Positions 6,594 to 14,297 of a DNA stretch of 64,000 nt are shown in pieces. The stretch comes from Aquimarina sp. TRL1 (GTDB lineage Bacteria > Bacteroidota > Bacteroidia > Flavobacteriales > Flavobacteriaceae), in NCBI RefSeq assembly GCF_013365535.1, contig NZ_CP053590.1, positions 1,974,501-2,038,500 on the forward strand, read 5' to 3'. The stretch's first letter is position 1. The number at the start of each line of letters is the position of its first letter. Position numbers and translations under genes: made by a program. The notes below the pieces were generated by a model. The model did no database searches. It saw nothing but the letters and a program-made list of their open reading frames with translations, and had not been told where the DNA came from.

Positions 6594-8120
6594 ATGTTTT
6601 TAAAACTTTTAAAAATACCCATTGTACGCCATTTAATTGCCGGATTAGCAATCTTAATAATCGGTTATTTCATAGGCAACAGCCCCACCCAAGAAATTAA
6701 AGGGAAATACGATGAATTGTCAAAATCTCACCAACAGTTAAAAGTGACTTTAGACACTTTACAAAACAAGGTGATAAAAATGGCATCGCAAGATCGAATA
6801 AAAGTGGAGAACAACTTAAGAGGTCTGCACTTAAAAAAAGGAGGTACGCTTCAATTTCTGCCAGATACAAATATCAGTCAGGAAAAAAAAGAAACTCCCA
6901 GAGAAATCCGTAAGAAAAAAAGAGCAAATCGAAAATCTAAAAAAAAAAGACTCATGAGTAATTTACCCGATGTAAAAATAAATATCAATACCGAAGGAAT
7001 TTCTCAATCTCTTCAAACACAAGATGGAATTGCAGGAATGATCTTAACAGGAGCTGCCGTTAGTGGAAAAATACAGCTAAATACGCCAGAGGTGGTTTAT
7101 AGTGTATCTGATGCAGAAAGTAAAGGAATAACAGCTACAGGACGGAATGATTATGCTTATAAGCAAATTCAGCAGTTCTATGATGAAGCAAAGTCAGGCG
7201 CGGAACTCTGGATAATGCTGGTTTCTGCAGACGTTTTAACCTCCGATATGCTCGACAAAAACAAGGAATATTCCAAGACCTTGTTTAACAGTTCAAAAGG
7301 CACAATTCGTTTACTGGGTGTTTCCAGAAAAGCGACACTCCCTGCAGAAACGGAAAATGGTATTGATAAAGATGTAGAGCTGTCGGTTTTAAAAGCTCAA
7401 TCGCTTATCGAAGAATATGCTCCTCGTTTCAAAGAAGCGTCTGTAATTATTGACGGAGCAAATTACACGGGAGAACCAACCGAGTTAAAAGACTACACTC
7501 AGAATAATGATGAGTTTGTGAGTGTTTTGCTTGCAAACTCCGACGGATCGACTAACGCTTGTGTTGGATTGTTGTTAGGACGCCTGGCAAAAGACCCTGT
7601 ACAAAGAAACCCTGGGCGCGTCAGATCGGGTGCTCTTCCGATTTTGCAGGGGTATTTAACCAATAAAGAAAAGGTAGATAATCAGGAAAATCATTGGAAT
7701 ACTCTTCACAAAAAAGGGTATATAATCATGAGGTCATTTGCCGGAAGATCAGGTTACTTCTTTTCCCACGCCCCAACTGCAGTGACTGCTCAAAACAATC
7801 TTAACACAATTCCAAGAGTTCGAACAATTTATAAAGCACGAAGATTGAGTTATAATGTGTTTATAGACGAAATATTGGAAGAAATCCCTATAGATGCCTC
7901 TGGTAAAATTGCTCCGGCTTTAATTAAGGGATGGGAAGCAAAAATAGATACTACTTTAAACAGAGAAATGACTGCTAAAGGAGAAATATCGTCTATTAGA
8001 GTAAATATCCCTCCTGATCAAGATATTTTAAGCAACGATCAATTGCAATTGTCTCTAGATATTCAGCCAGTAGGTAATGCAGGAAATATAGTTATTAATC
8101 TTGGTTTTGCGACCGTGTAA
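6594..8120 (+). CDS. Open frame joining a small membrane protein (spanin-like) to the tail sheath protein
   Basis: The frame is open for 508 codons but looks like two proteins. Residues 1-120 have one membrane segment (about 12-28, AGLAILIIGYFIG), a short coiled coil (about 35-60) and a very basic end, as expected for an inner-membrane spanin or lysis accessory encoded after the endolysin. Residues 121-508 start with MSNLPDVKIN and are a full DUF2586-type sheath protein. A contractile sheath protein would not normally carry a membrane anchor. The join lies just after a run of ten A bases at 6939-6948. One A fewer would stop the first gene at a TGA overlapping the sheath ATG. Either slippage or a single-base error could be involved. 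Confidence 0.7.
   Translation: MFLKLLKIPIVRHLIAGLAILIIGYFIGNSPTQEIKGKYDELSKSHQQLKVTLDTLQNKVIKMASQDRIKVENNLRGLHLKKGGTLQFLPDTNISQEKKETPREIRKKKRANRKSKKKRLMSNLPDVKININTEGISQSLQTQDGIAGMILTGAAVSGKIQLNTPEVVYSVSDAESKGITATGRNDYAYKQIQQFYDEAKSGAELWIMLVSADVLTSDMLDKNKEYSKTLFNSSKGTIRLLGVSRKATLPAETENGIDKDVELSVLKAQSLIEEYAPRFKEASVIIDGANYTGEPTELKDYTQNNDEFVSVLLANSDGSTNACVGLLLGRLAKDPVQRNPGRVRSGALPILQGYLTNKEKVDNQENHWNTLHKKGYIIMRSFAGRSGYFFSHAPTAVTAQNNLNTIPRVRTIYKARRLSYNVFIDEILEEIPIDASGKIAPALIKGWEAKIDTTLNREMTAKGEISSIRVNIPPDQDILSNDQLQLSLDIQPVGNAGNIVINLGFATV
6939..6948 (+). other. A10 homopolymer, candidate slippage site at the membrane-protein/sheath junction
   Basis: Ten consecutive A bases precede the sheath start codon (ATG at 6954). 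In the written frame the two proteins are fused. With nine A bases the upstream gene ends at TGA 6955-6957 (ATGA overlap), and with eleven it ends at TAA just afterwards. Runs of nine or more A bases are known sites of transcriptional slippage in bacteria. They are also common sites of sequencing error. Confidence 0.6.
6954..8120 (+). CDS. Tail sheath protein (DUF2586 type), likely true start inside the longer frame
   Basis: Reading from the in-frame ATG at 6954 gives a 388-residue protein that starts exactly at the conserved sheath N-terminus (MSNLPDVKININTEG). It contains GMILTGAAVSGKIQL and a C-terminal domain ending GNIVINLGFATV, typical of contractile sheath proteins that polymerise around the tail tube. 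The tube gene follows 12 bases later, the usual sheath-tube order. Sheath protein is needed in many copies, so independent initiation here is far more likely than translation only as a membrane-anchored fusion. Confidence 0.7.
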   Translation: MSNLPDVKININTEGISQSLQTQDGIAGMILTGAAVSGKIQLNTPEVVYSVSDAESKGITATGRNDYAYKQIQQFYDEAKSGAELWIMLVSADVLTSDMLDKNKEYSKTLFNSSKGTIRLLGVSRKATLPAETENGIDKDVELSVLKAQSLIEEYAPRFKEASVIIDGANYTGEPTELKDYTQNNDEFVSVLLANSDGSTNACVGLLLGRLAKDPVQRNPGRVRSGALPILQGYLTNKEKVDNQENHWNTLHKKGYIIMRSFAGRSGYFFSHAPTAVTAQNNLNTIPRVRTIYKARRLSYNVFIDEILEEIPIDASGKIAPALIKGWEAKIDTTLNREMTAKGEISSIRVNIPPDQDILSNDQLQLSLDIQPVGNAGNIVINLGFATV

Positions 8121-8132
8121 AAATAGATAAAG

Positions 8133-8561
8133 ATGCCTAAAACATTTGACAGCTCCGCTCCGGAATACAGATGGTCTGACACGCAAGTGTCAATGGATGG
8201 TCGGATTTTAACAAGGATCAGAGGGGTGAAATTTGCGATAAAAAAAGAGAAAGAGTATTTCCATGCTCGAGGGGAAGACCCGCACTCTATTCAAAGCGGG
8301 AATAAAACACCAGAAGGTGAGTTGATCTTAGCTCAGTCAGAGGTTGAAAGGCTTCAAGACCTTTTGGAACCAGATGAAGATTTGACCGATATGCCTCCTT
8401 TTGATGTTACAGTTTCTTTTGTAAAAAAAGGTACTACAAAAATACGCACATACATATTAAAGGGATGTGAATTCACAGACGACACTAGAGAAATGAAGCA
8501 AGGCGACAAGTTCTCAGAAATCACCTTGCCAATTATGTTCTTGAAGCGTTTAGCTGCATAA
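8133..8561 (+). CDS. Tail tube protein
   Basis: The 142-residue protein directly follows the sheath gene, where contractile-tail phages encode the inner tube. The sequence is beta-rich: an early WSDTQVSMDGRILTRIRGVKF segment, a charged loop, then FDVTVSFVKKG and a closing FSEITLPIMFLKRLAA. This fits the tube fold that stacks as hexameric rings inside the sheath. There is no enzymatic motif. The assignment rests on order and strand pattern. Confidence 0.7.
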   Translation: MPKTFDSSAPEYRWSDTQVSMDGRILTRIRGVKFAIKKEKEYFHARGEDPHSIQSGNKTPEGELILAQSEVERLQDLLEPDEDLTDMPPFDVTVSFVKKGTTKIRTYILKGCEFTDDTREMKQGDKFSEITLPIMFLKRLAA

Positions 8562-8632
8562 GACACCGAATCATCCAATTTAACCTAATAGCTAAAAAAG
8601 AATTTAAAACCATAAAAAAACACAGATATAAA

Positions 8633-8935
8633 ATGAAAACAGTAGTTGATCAACAGCAAATAGACAAGTGGAAATCGGAGCACCCCGAAGGAGTATTTAG
8701 ATTAAAATCAGACAAATATGGGGATATTTACATACACACCCCGGATAGACCAACTTTAGGCTTTGCGATGTCTGCCAGCAGGGAGGATCCCTTAGCCATG
8801 TCAGAAACTATCCTGGAAAACTGTTGGTTAGAAGGAGACGAAAAGATCAAAACCGACAAAGGCGCGCTGATGGGAATTCTTCCAAAGATCGATGAAATTC
8901 TGGAAGTAAAAGCTATTGAGGTGGAAAAGCTTTAG
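8633..8935 (+). CDS. Tail assembly chaperone, short (G-type) product
   Basis: This 100-residue acidic protein lies between the tube and tape-measure genes, the conserved position of tail assembly chaperones (lambda gpG, Mu gp41). It ends EVEKL at a TAG (8933-8935). A second coding stretch without its own good start follows in the -1 frame, so a fraction of ribosomes probably shift at GAAAAG (8924-8929) to make a longer product. Chaperone pairs of this kind bind the tape-measure protein and recruit tube subunits. A 71-bp gap separates it from the tube gene. Confidence 0.75.
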   Translation: MKTVVDQQQIDKWKSEHPEGVFRLKSDKYGDIYIHTPDRPTLGFAMSASREDPLAMSETILENCWLEGDEKIKTDKGALMGILPKIDEILEVKAIEVEKL

Positions 8936-9108
8936 CCCGCTGGAGAAATACTCCCGTAGAAAAAAATAGTATAGTATATATCGATACCCTTATGCAATAT
9001 CATTTGGGTATCGATCCTACTTCACTAACAGACGATCAGTGGGCAGAAAAATTTGCCATCCTAGAGCATATAAGAGAAGACGAAAGGAAGCGCAGCACTA
9101 CTGTCTAA
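8920..9108 (+). CDS. Tail assembly chaperone -1 frameshift extension (T-type domain)
   Basis: The -1 frame is open from just after a TGA at 8917-8919 to TAA at 9106-9108 and reads as protein: ALARWRNTPVEKNS, then IDPTSLTDDQWAEKF, then a helical end rich in Glu and Arg. Its only early ATG is at 8992, in mid-domain. A slip from AAG (8927-8929) to AAA (8926-8928) joins it to the preceding gene and yields a product of about 158 residues. This matches the conserved G/GT frameshift of phage tail chaperone genes. It also explains the otherwise empty 225 bases before the tape-measure gene. Confidence 0.7.
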   Translation, partial: GGKALARWRNTPVEKNSIVYIDTLMQYHLGIDPTSLTDDQWAEKFAILEHIREDERKRSTTV

Positions 9109-9160
9109 CTTTTAAAACAACAACACACCACAAATTCATTTTTGCTTGTACTAATTTATC

Positions 9161-11137
9161 ATGTCAAATTACAGTTATTCAGTTTACCTTAAAGACTTCA
9201 TGAGTTCTAAGCTCATGAAAGTAGGAACAGTCGCCACTGGTGTGTATTCAAAAATCACCAATACACAAGATAAATTCCAATCAAAAACATTTCAATCTGC
9301 AAAATCAATTAACGGGCTAAATGCAAAGTTAGATTCATTAGGCAGACAAAGAGGGGCAGCCACTACAGTAAGAGAGGTACGTAAGATAAACAGAGAGGTG
9401 AACAGAACATCTCGCCAGTTAAAAAAGCTTGAAAATATGCCTCCTCAGAGCATGATCAACCGTCTTAATGGTGTTGGTGGCGCAATGAAAGGATGGGCAG
9501 GTGCAGCCGTCGGCGCTTTCGGAGCCATGAGTCTTTTTAATGGCGTAAAAGGCGTGGTGCAACTCGGACTAGATGCAGAGCAAACAAGAGTGAAATTTGC
9601 CACATTACTAGGTGGGGTATCGCAGGCAAACAGTATGATTCAATCTCTTAACAAATTTGCCAATGTAACGCCTTTTGAAAACGCAGAGCTGCAGAAAAAC
9701 GCAGAGTTGCTCTTGAATTTCGGTATGGCTGAAAAGAAAGTACTTCCCTCCCTTAAGATGTTAGGAGATATTTCCGGGGGAAACAAAGAGAAGCTTAACT
9801 CTTTAACACTTGCATACGCACAGGCTCGAAGTGCAGGAAAATTAATGGGACAAGACTTACTCCAAATGATAAATGCTGGTTTCAACCCTTTGGAAGTTAT
9901 CTCCCGCAAGACAGGGAAAAGCATCGGATATTTAAAAGATCAAATGAGTAAAGGGAAAATATCGGCTACAGTCTTAGAAGATGCATTTAAAACAGCTACC
10001 TCCAAAGGGGGGAGATTTTCGGGAATGATGGAAAAAGTAAGCCAGACGGGGCTTGGCAAAATATCAACCTTCACGGGGAATCTTAAAACCAATCTAGCAG
10101 GTTTTGCAGAAAAGTATCTTGTTCCTACTATTGTCAAGGGGATAGATTTTGGAATTGCGCTTGTGAATTCTTTTGATAAGATAAAAAACAGTTCGATTTC
10201 TTTCTTTTCTAAATTGTCTCCTTTATGGAATTCAATCACCTCGTTATTATCCGCGATTCTGGGACTTTCTGCTGAATCCAATGCAGCTGCCACATCAGTG
10301 TCATTTTTTACCACCATAATCGATGGTGCTTCGGTGGTGCTTGAAGTTGCTTCTTTGGGTATATCTACAATGCTTAATTGGTTAAAACCGCTTGCTCCGC
10401 TAATCCGATATGTAACGATTGCTTATGGATTGTGGAAAATAGCAATGATCGCGGTAAATGTGGTTATGTATGCTAATCCGGTGGGCTTGGTTATTGGTGC
10501 GATCGTTGCTTTAGTAGGTACAATTGTATACGCATACAATAAAGTCGGCTGGTTCCGTGGTGGTGTAATGGCAGCATGGGAGACAATCAAAGGATTTGCG
10601 AATATAATAAAGGAATATGCTGTTAATAGAGTTCAAGAGCTCATCAAAGGGCTGTCAGGATTGGCAGAAGCTTTTCACCTTCTGTTTGTAAAAAGAGATT
10701 GGAAAGCAGCGTGGGAAGTCGGAAAAAAAGCAGGAAATGATTTACTAGGATTAAACTCATCTTCTACCGCTATTAAAAAGGCGATTGATTTAGGTAAAAC
10801 CGCCGGAACCGCTTATTCCAAAGGAGTAGAACAAGCCAATAAGTCAAAGTTTTTCAAAACAGGCGGATTAGCTTCAAAATTAGGCTTTGGAAATTCAGGA
10901 ATAGAACAAACACAAAATGCATTAGCAGCAGCCGGAGCCGAAAAAGGAATATCCGCTATTAATGGAGGTGGCTCCCGACAAACAAATATTAACGTCTCTT
11001 TTGAAAAGCAAATCGAAAATTTCATACTAAAAACAACAACTGTTAGCGAAGGATTTGAAGAGATGGAAGATAAATTAAAGGAAATGTTGCTCCGTGTAAT
11101 GAATTCAATAAATCAAATGCAAACAAGTAATGGCTAA
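9161..11137 (+). CDS. Tail tape measure protein
   Basis: The 658-residue protein sets tail length and is ejected through the tube. Residues 1-90 are helical and charged. A Gly/Ala-rich hydrophobic segment follows (GAMKGWAGAAVGAFGAMSLFNG, about 107-128). Then comes a tape-measure core (about 135-300) with TPFENAELQKNAELLLNFG and GKLMGQDLLQMINAGFNPL, the signature region of the TIGR02675 tape-measure domain. Further membrane-like helices lie at about 360-455. Start codon ATG 9161 has a 52-base leader after the chaperone extension. It overlaps the next gene by 8 bases. The length is short for the family and predicts a short tail. Confidence 0.85.
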   Translation: MSNYSYSVYLKDFMSSKLMKVGTVATGVYSKITNTQDKFQSKTFQSAKSINGLNAKLDSLGRQRGAATTVREVRKINREVNRTSRQLKKLENMPPQSMINRLNGVGGAMKGWAGAAVGAFGAMSLFNGVKGVVQLGLDAEQTRVKFATLLGGVSQANSMIQSLNKFANVTPFENAELQKNAELLLNFGMAEKKVLPSLKMLGDISGGNKEKLNSLTLAYAQARSAGKLMGQDLLQMINAGFNPLEVISRKTGKSIGYLKDQMSKGKISATVLEDAFKTATSKGGRFSGMMEKVSQTGLGKISTFTGNLKTNLAGFAEKYLVPTIVKGIDFGIALVNSFDKIKNSSISFFSKLSPLWNSITSLLSAILGLSAESNAAATSVSFFTTIIDGASVVLEVASLGISTMLNWLKPLAPLIRYVTIAYGLWKIAMIAVNVVMYANPVGLVIGAIVALVGTIVYAYNKVGWFRGGVMAAWETIKGFANIIKEYAVNRVQELIKGLSGLAEAFHLLFVKRDWKAAWEVGKKAGNDLLGLNSSSTAIKKAIDLGKTAGTAYSKGVEQANKSKFFKTGGLASKLGFGNSGIEQTQNALAAAGAEKGISAINGGGSRQTNINVSFEKQIENFILKTTTVSEGFEEMEDKLKEMLLRVMNSINQMQTSNG

Positions 11138-11678
11138 TTTTTCAATCGACGCCTTAAAGCGTAAAACATTAGGGGATTATTCTGCCTATAAGAAGACAGA
11201 AGAATCTAACATAGGAGTGGGAACTTCCCTTAGGAAAAATCATTTGGGTACGCCATATTTTATGGATTTGATAATTGATGGAAAAACATTTCCGAATGAA
11301 CCATTAATTACAATTAATGGGCAAAAACGAATTGTCGAAACAGTGGTAACCGGAAGCAACCGAAGGGGAACAGTTAAAGAGCTTATTTCTGCAGATGATT
11401 ACAGAATAAGAATAGAGGGAATATGTTTTGATCAAAAGCGGCAATATCCTCAAAAACAAGTAGAGGAAATAATTTCTATTTGTGAAGAAAATCGAGCTTT
11501 GCCAGTAAAAAATGATCTTTTGGAGCTTTTCAATGTGCATTCCCTTGTGATTAAATCATACTCATTTGATAAAATGCAAGGGCAGCCACATATGCAGAAA
11601 TATATTATTAATGCGATTTCGGATGAAGATTTTTACGCCATTATAAAAGAGAAAGATAATGTACGTATTAGCAAGTAA
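11130..11678 (+). CDS. Phage baseplate-region protein (likely DUF6046)
   Basis: The 182-residue protein has a conserved-looking centre: LGTPYFMDLIIDGKTFPNEP, then a beta-rich part with VETVVTGSNRRGTVKELI and a C-terminal helix region. This is the pattern I associate with DUF6046 proteins, found between tape measure and hub genes in Bacteroidota phages. A role linking the tube end to the hub, as gpU or LysM-type proteins do elsewhere, is inferred from position. It overlaps the tape-measure gene by 8 bases and the hub gene by 20. Confidence 0.65.
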   Translation: MANFSIDALKRKTLGDYSAYKKTEESNIGVGTSLRKNHLGTPYFMDLIIDGKTFPNEPLITINGQKRIVETVVTGSNRRGTVKELISADDYRIRIEGICFDQKRQYPQKQVEEIISICEENRALPVKNDLLELFNVHSLVIKSYSFDKMQGQPHMQKYIINAISDEDFYAIIKEKDNVRISK

Positions 11679-12645
11679 GATATTTATAGGTGATTACATC
11701 TTTACCAGAATAAATGAAGTCAGCATCGTAAAATCTGTTGACTTACTTTCTGATACTGCAGTAATAAAAATGCCGGCATCTGCAATGTTTGGCAATGAAA
11801 ATACAGGCTTTAAAAAGTCTCGTCTTGAAAATCAGATAAAGGCGGGTGATCCTGTAAAAATACAACTGTCTTATAAGGGAGAATATGAAAATACAGAATT
11901 TATAGGGTATGTGGCTTTTGTAAAGCCAAATACTCCTACTGTAAGTATAGAGTGTGAAGATGCTATGTATTTTTTGCGTAAAAAGCGCATTCATAAGAAT
12001 TTTGGCTCCACAACATTAAAAACAATTATCTCTCACATAGTTTCAGGTACAGACATACAATTAGCTGGAAATATTCCAACTGTAAATTTTGACAAATTCA
12101 TCCTGAAAAATGTAAACGGCTGTAAGGCGTTACAGAAGATAACAGAAGAATATGGCTTGGCAATCTATTTAAACGATCAACAACAGCTATATGCAGGATT
12201 ACGGCAAGAAATTGCCAGCCCAAAAACGGTCTATTTCGATTTGTTTAAAAATGTAGTGTCTCACGATCTAAGGTATAGACGTGAAGAAGATGTTCGCTTA
12301 ATGGTTAAAGTCATTGGAGTAAACAAAGACAACACAAAAATAGAGGTGGTTGTTGGCGATACAGACGGTGAGCAAAGAACATTGCATAAATATAATGTTT
12401 CTGATAAAGGGATACTAAAGCGTATCGGGCAAAGTGAATTAAAAAACCTTAAATACACAGGTTATGAAGGTTCTCTCACCTCTTTTTTAATACCCTATGT
12501 AACTAGAGGTATGAGTGTAAGTGTTTGGGATTCCAATTTTCCAGAGCGAAACGGAATCTATTTTGTATCGAAAGTGACAACCACATTTGGAGTAAACGGA
12601 GCACGACGGAAGATTGAACTTGGAAGAAAATTAAGCTATGAGTAA
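11659..12645 (+). CDS. Baseplate hub protein (late control gpD / gp27-like)
   Basis: The 328-residue protein is beta-rich throughout. An N-terminal domain includes SVDLLSDTAVIKMPASAM and DPVKIQLSYKGEYENTEFIG, and a central domain includes HIVSGTDIQLAG and ALQKITEEYGLAIYL. These match hub proteins of the P2 gpD / T4 gp27 type, where early tube-like domains form the ring above the spike. It overlaps the preceding gene by 20 bases and the next by 8. No lysozyme insertion is present. Confidence 0.75.
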   Translation: MYVLASKIFIGDYIFTRINEVSIVKSVDLLSDTAVIKMPASAMFGNENTGFKKSRLENQIKAGDPVKIQLSYKGEYENTEFIGYVAFVKPNTPTVSIECEDAMYFLRKKRIHKNFGSTTLKTIISHIVSGTDIQLAGNIPTVNFDKFILKNVNGCKALQKITEEYGLAIYLNDQQQLYAGLRQEIASPKTVYFDLFKNVVSHDLRYRREEDVRLMVKVIGVNKDNTKIEVVVGDTDGEQRTLHKYNVSDKGILKRIGQSELKNLKYTGYEGSLTSFLIPYVTRGMSVSVWDSNFPERNGIYFVSKVTTTFGVNGARRKIELGRKLSYE

Positions 12646-13117
12646 AGATAAAGAGTTGCAACAAGCATTTAAAGGTATTTTTCCATCTCAGGAGCAAATA
12701 TTCTCTGCTACTGTAATGAGTGTTAATAAAGAAGAAAAAACAATTACAGCATTAGATACTGATCAGATGGAATATTCAGATGTCCGATTAAGTGCAGCTA
12801 TCGATAATAAAACAAACAAAGTCATAAGCTTTCCTAGTGTTGGCAGCACTGTATTGTTAGGGAAAATATCAGGAGATGATAATACTTTGTTTGTCTGCGC
12901 TGCCAATGAAATAGAAAGTATAGAAGGGAATATTTCGGGTGTAAATTTCTTAATCGATCAATCCGGGTATAAAATCAATGCGAATCAAGAAAGTTTAAAA
13001 AGAGTCATGAATGACTTAATAGACGAAATAAATAAAATAATAGTAATACAAGGCACAAGTATAAATGTGCCAGCAATGAATGCAATTAAACAGCGGTTAA
13101 ATAATCTTTTAACATAA
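12638..13117 (+). CDS. Baseplate assembly / spike protein (gpV-like)
   Basis: The 159-residue protein starts with a helical segment and then an OB-like beta region (FSATVMSVNKEEKTITALD, VISFPSVGSTVLLGKI, NTLFVCAANEIESI), which is the profile of the spike base in gpV / gp45-type proteins. The C-terminal part (about 115-159) is helical rather than a beta-helix needle, so the needle may be supplied by another protein. It sits directly after the hub gene. The family call is by fold pattern and order. Confidence 0.6.
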   Translation: MSKDKELQQAFKGIFPSQEQIFSATVMSVNKEEKTITALDTDQMEYSDVRLSAAIDNKTNKVISFPSVGSTVLLGKISGDDNTLFVCAANEIESIEGNISGVNFLIDQSGYKINANQESLKRVMNDLIDEINKIIVIQGTSINVPAMNAIKQRLNNLLT

Positions 13118-13119
13118 AT

Positions 13120-13323
13120 ATGACAGAAGCACAATTAGCAAATTTATTAGAACTCGCCTACGATGCAGAAGCGGATACAGGTGTTTCACCCGAAGAAGCA
13201 AGAAGACGCTTTGCTAAAAAACAAGCAGCTGCCATTGCTCAATTTGTTGTTGGGCGCACCACTACAGTTACTGGTGTTTCAAGTGATGGTGCTACAGTTA
13301 CAGGAACGGGAATTATAACATAA
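13120..13323 (+). CDS. Small phage protein with Thr/Gly-rich tail, possible spike tip
   Basis: This 67-residue protein has an acidic helical half (DAEADTGVSPEEARRRFAKK) and a C-terminal half made of short Thr, Val and Gly segments (TTTVTGVSSDGATVTGTGIIT). The tail could form an intertwined beta trimer such as a spike tip, but I do not recognise the family. It starts 2 bases after the spike-like gene, and the holin gene follows 18 bases later. Confidence 0.5.
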   Translation: MTEAQLANLLELAYDAEADTGVSPEEARRRFAKKQAAAIAQFVVGRTTTVTGVSSDGATVTGTGIIT

Positions 13324-13341
13324 AAACTAAAACCAACTTAA

Positions 13342-13887
13342 ATGAAAACTATAAATTTTTTAATCCAAGCCTTTGGCTTTTTAAATACCGATGATTTCTA
13401 TAAATCTACATTTGGCGCAATTAGTTTAAAGGCTATAAAATGGTCTTGCTTTTTGGCGGTTTTTGAACTGTTTTTAAAGGAATATTTAGGATTAGACCTT
13501 ATCGTATTTTTTGCCTTCGTATTACTAATTATTGCAGAGTATATAACAGGTATTAAAGCAGCCAGAAAACAGGGAAAACGATTTGAAAGTCGCAAAGCCG
13601 GGCGAATGATTTTTAAAATCTGTATTTACCTGTTTGTTATCTTTTTGCTCTTTTCTTTTTCAAAAGCAATCTCTGTTCCTGAGATCGCAGGATTAGAAAT
13701 TAATCCTTTTTCTTGGTTGTATTATACAGTCTTTTTTGCAATCGTATTTCAGCTGTTTGTTTCTTACTTAGAAAATCTCGGCACATTAGGTTACAAGGAA
13801 TCAAAAACAATCGTCGGAATAATTCTAAGAAAATATAACGAAAAATTTGAGTTCGATGGAAAAAAAAGAGATACAGGTATTGAATAA
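13342..13887 (+). CDS. Phage holin
   Basis: The 181-residue protein has about four hydrophobic helices: residues 33-50, 53-70 (IVFFAFVLLIIAEYITG), 90-108 (FKICIYLFVIFLLFSFS) and 123-143. A basic loop with KAARKQGKRFESRKAGRM joins the second and third, and the C-terminus is charged. This is the profile of the multi-pass holins of Bacteroidota phages (phage_holin_4-like), which open the inner membrane for the amidase. It lies about 6.8 kb from the amidase gene, among baseplate genes. Its 3' end overlaps the next gene by 32 bases. Confidence 0.75.
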   Translation: MKTINFLIQAFGFLNTDDFYKSTFGAISLKAIKWSCFLAVFELFLKEYLGLDLIVFFAFVLLIIAEYITGIKAARKQGKRFESRKAGRMIFKICIYLFVIFLLFSFSKAISVPEIAGLEINPFSWLYYTVFFAIVFQLFVSYLENLGTLGYKESKTIVGIILRKYNEKFEFDGKKRDTGIE

Positions 13888-14266
13888 TCAATCTTTAGCA
13901 GATGTTGCAATTCAACATCTGGGAAGCTTGGAAGCAGTCTTCGATCTAGCTAGAGAGAACGATATAAGTATTACAGATTTATTAACAAACAATCAGAAAA
14001 TATTTGTCCCTGAACCTTTAGTCCCAGAAATTGTTGCCTTTTATAGACAGAATAATATATCTCCATCAACAGCAGTAACAACAATTCCAATCGATACCTC
14101 CTCAGGGATTAATCATTGGCAGCTTGGTATTGATTTTATAGTATCAGGGAATGACTTAGAAAATGGTGTAAATAATTGGCAGCTTGGTATTGATTTTATT
14201 GTACAGCCTGATACGGGTATAAATCATTACCAGATAGGAAAAGATTTTATTGTTTCCCCAGAATAA
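13856..14266 (+). CDS. LysM-type baseplate protein with three C-terminal WQLGIDF repeats
   Basis: Start is taken at ATG 13856 (136 residues); an in-frame TTG lies 9 bases upstream. The N-terminal part (about 6-52) looks like a LysM domain: VLNNQSLADVAIQHLGSLE, then ITDLLTNNQKIFVPEP. LysM proteins of the gpX type commonly join tube and baseplate in contractile phages. The last 55 residues carry three copies of a motif ending GIDFIV or GKDFIV, separated by short acidic linkers, which may be a binding platform. The gene overlaps the holin gene by 32 bases. Confidence 0.6.
   Translation: MEKKEIQVLNNQSLADVAIQHLGSLEAVFDLARENDISITDLLTNNQKIFVPEPLVPEIVAFYRQNNISPSTAVTTIPIDTSSGINHWQLGIDFIVSGNDLENGVNNWQLGIDFIVQPDTGINHYQIGKDFIVSPE
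14111..14250 (+). repeat. Three imperfect 29-bp direct repeats encoding the WQLGIDF motif
   Basis: Copies start at 14111, 14171 and 14222. The first two share 28 of 29 bases, and the third is diverged (HYQIGKDF). The near identity of copies one and two suggests recent duplication within the gene. Confidence 0.75.
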
Positions 14267-14297
14267 CAAAATATAAACATTAAAAACAATTGAAAAA

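Noticed and set aside
6594..6953. Treating the N-terminal membrane part as a genuine domain of the sheath
   Set aside because: Sheath proteins of this type start at the MSNLPDV-like N-terminus, and the other two frames stop at the junction, so two genes are more likely than one fusion.
9940..10317. 125-codon reverse frame within the tape-measure gene
   Set aside because: Antisense to a well-supported tape-measure protein; no promoter or spacing of its own.
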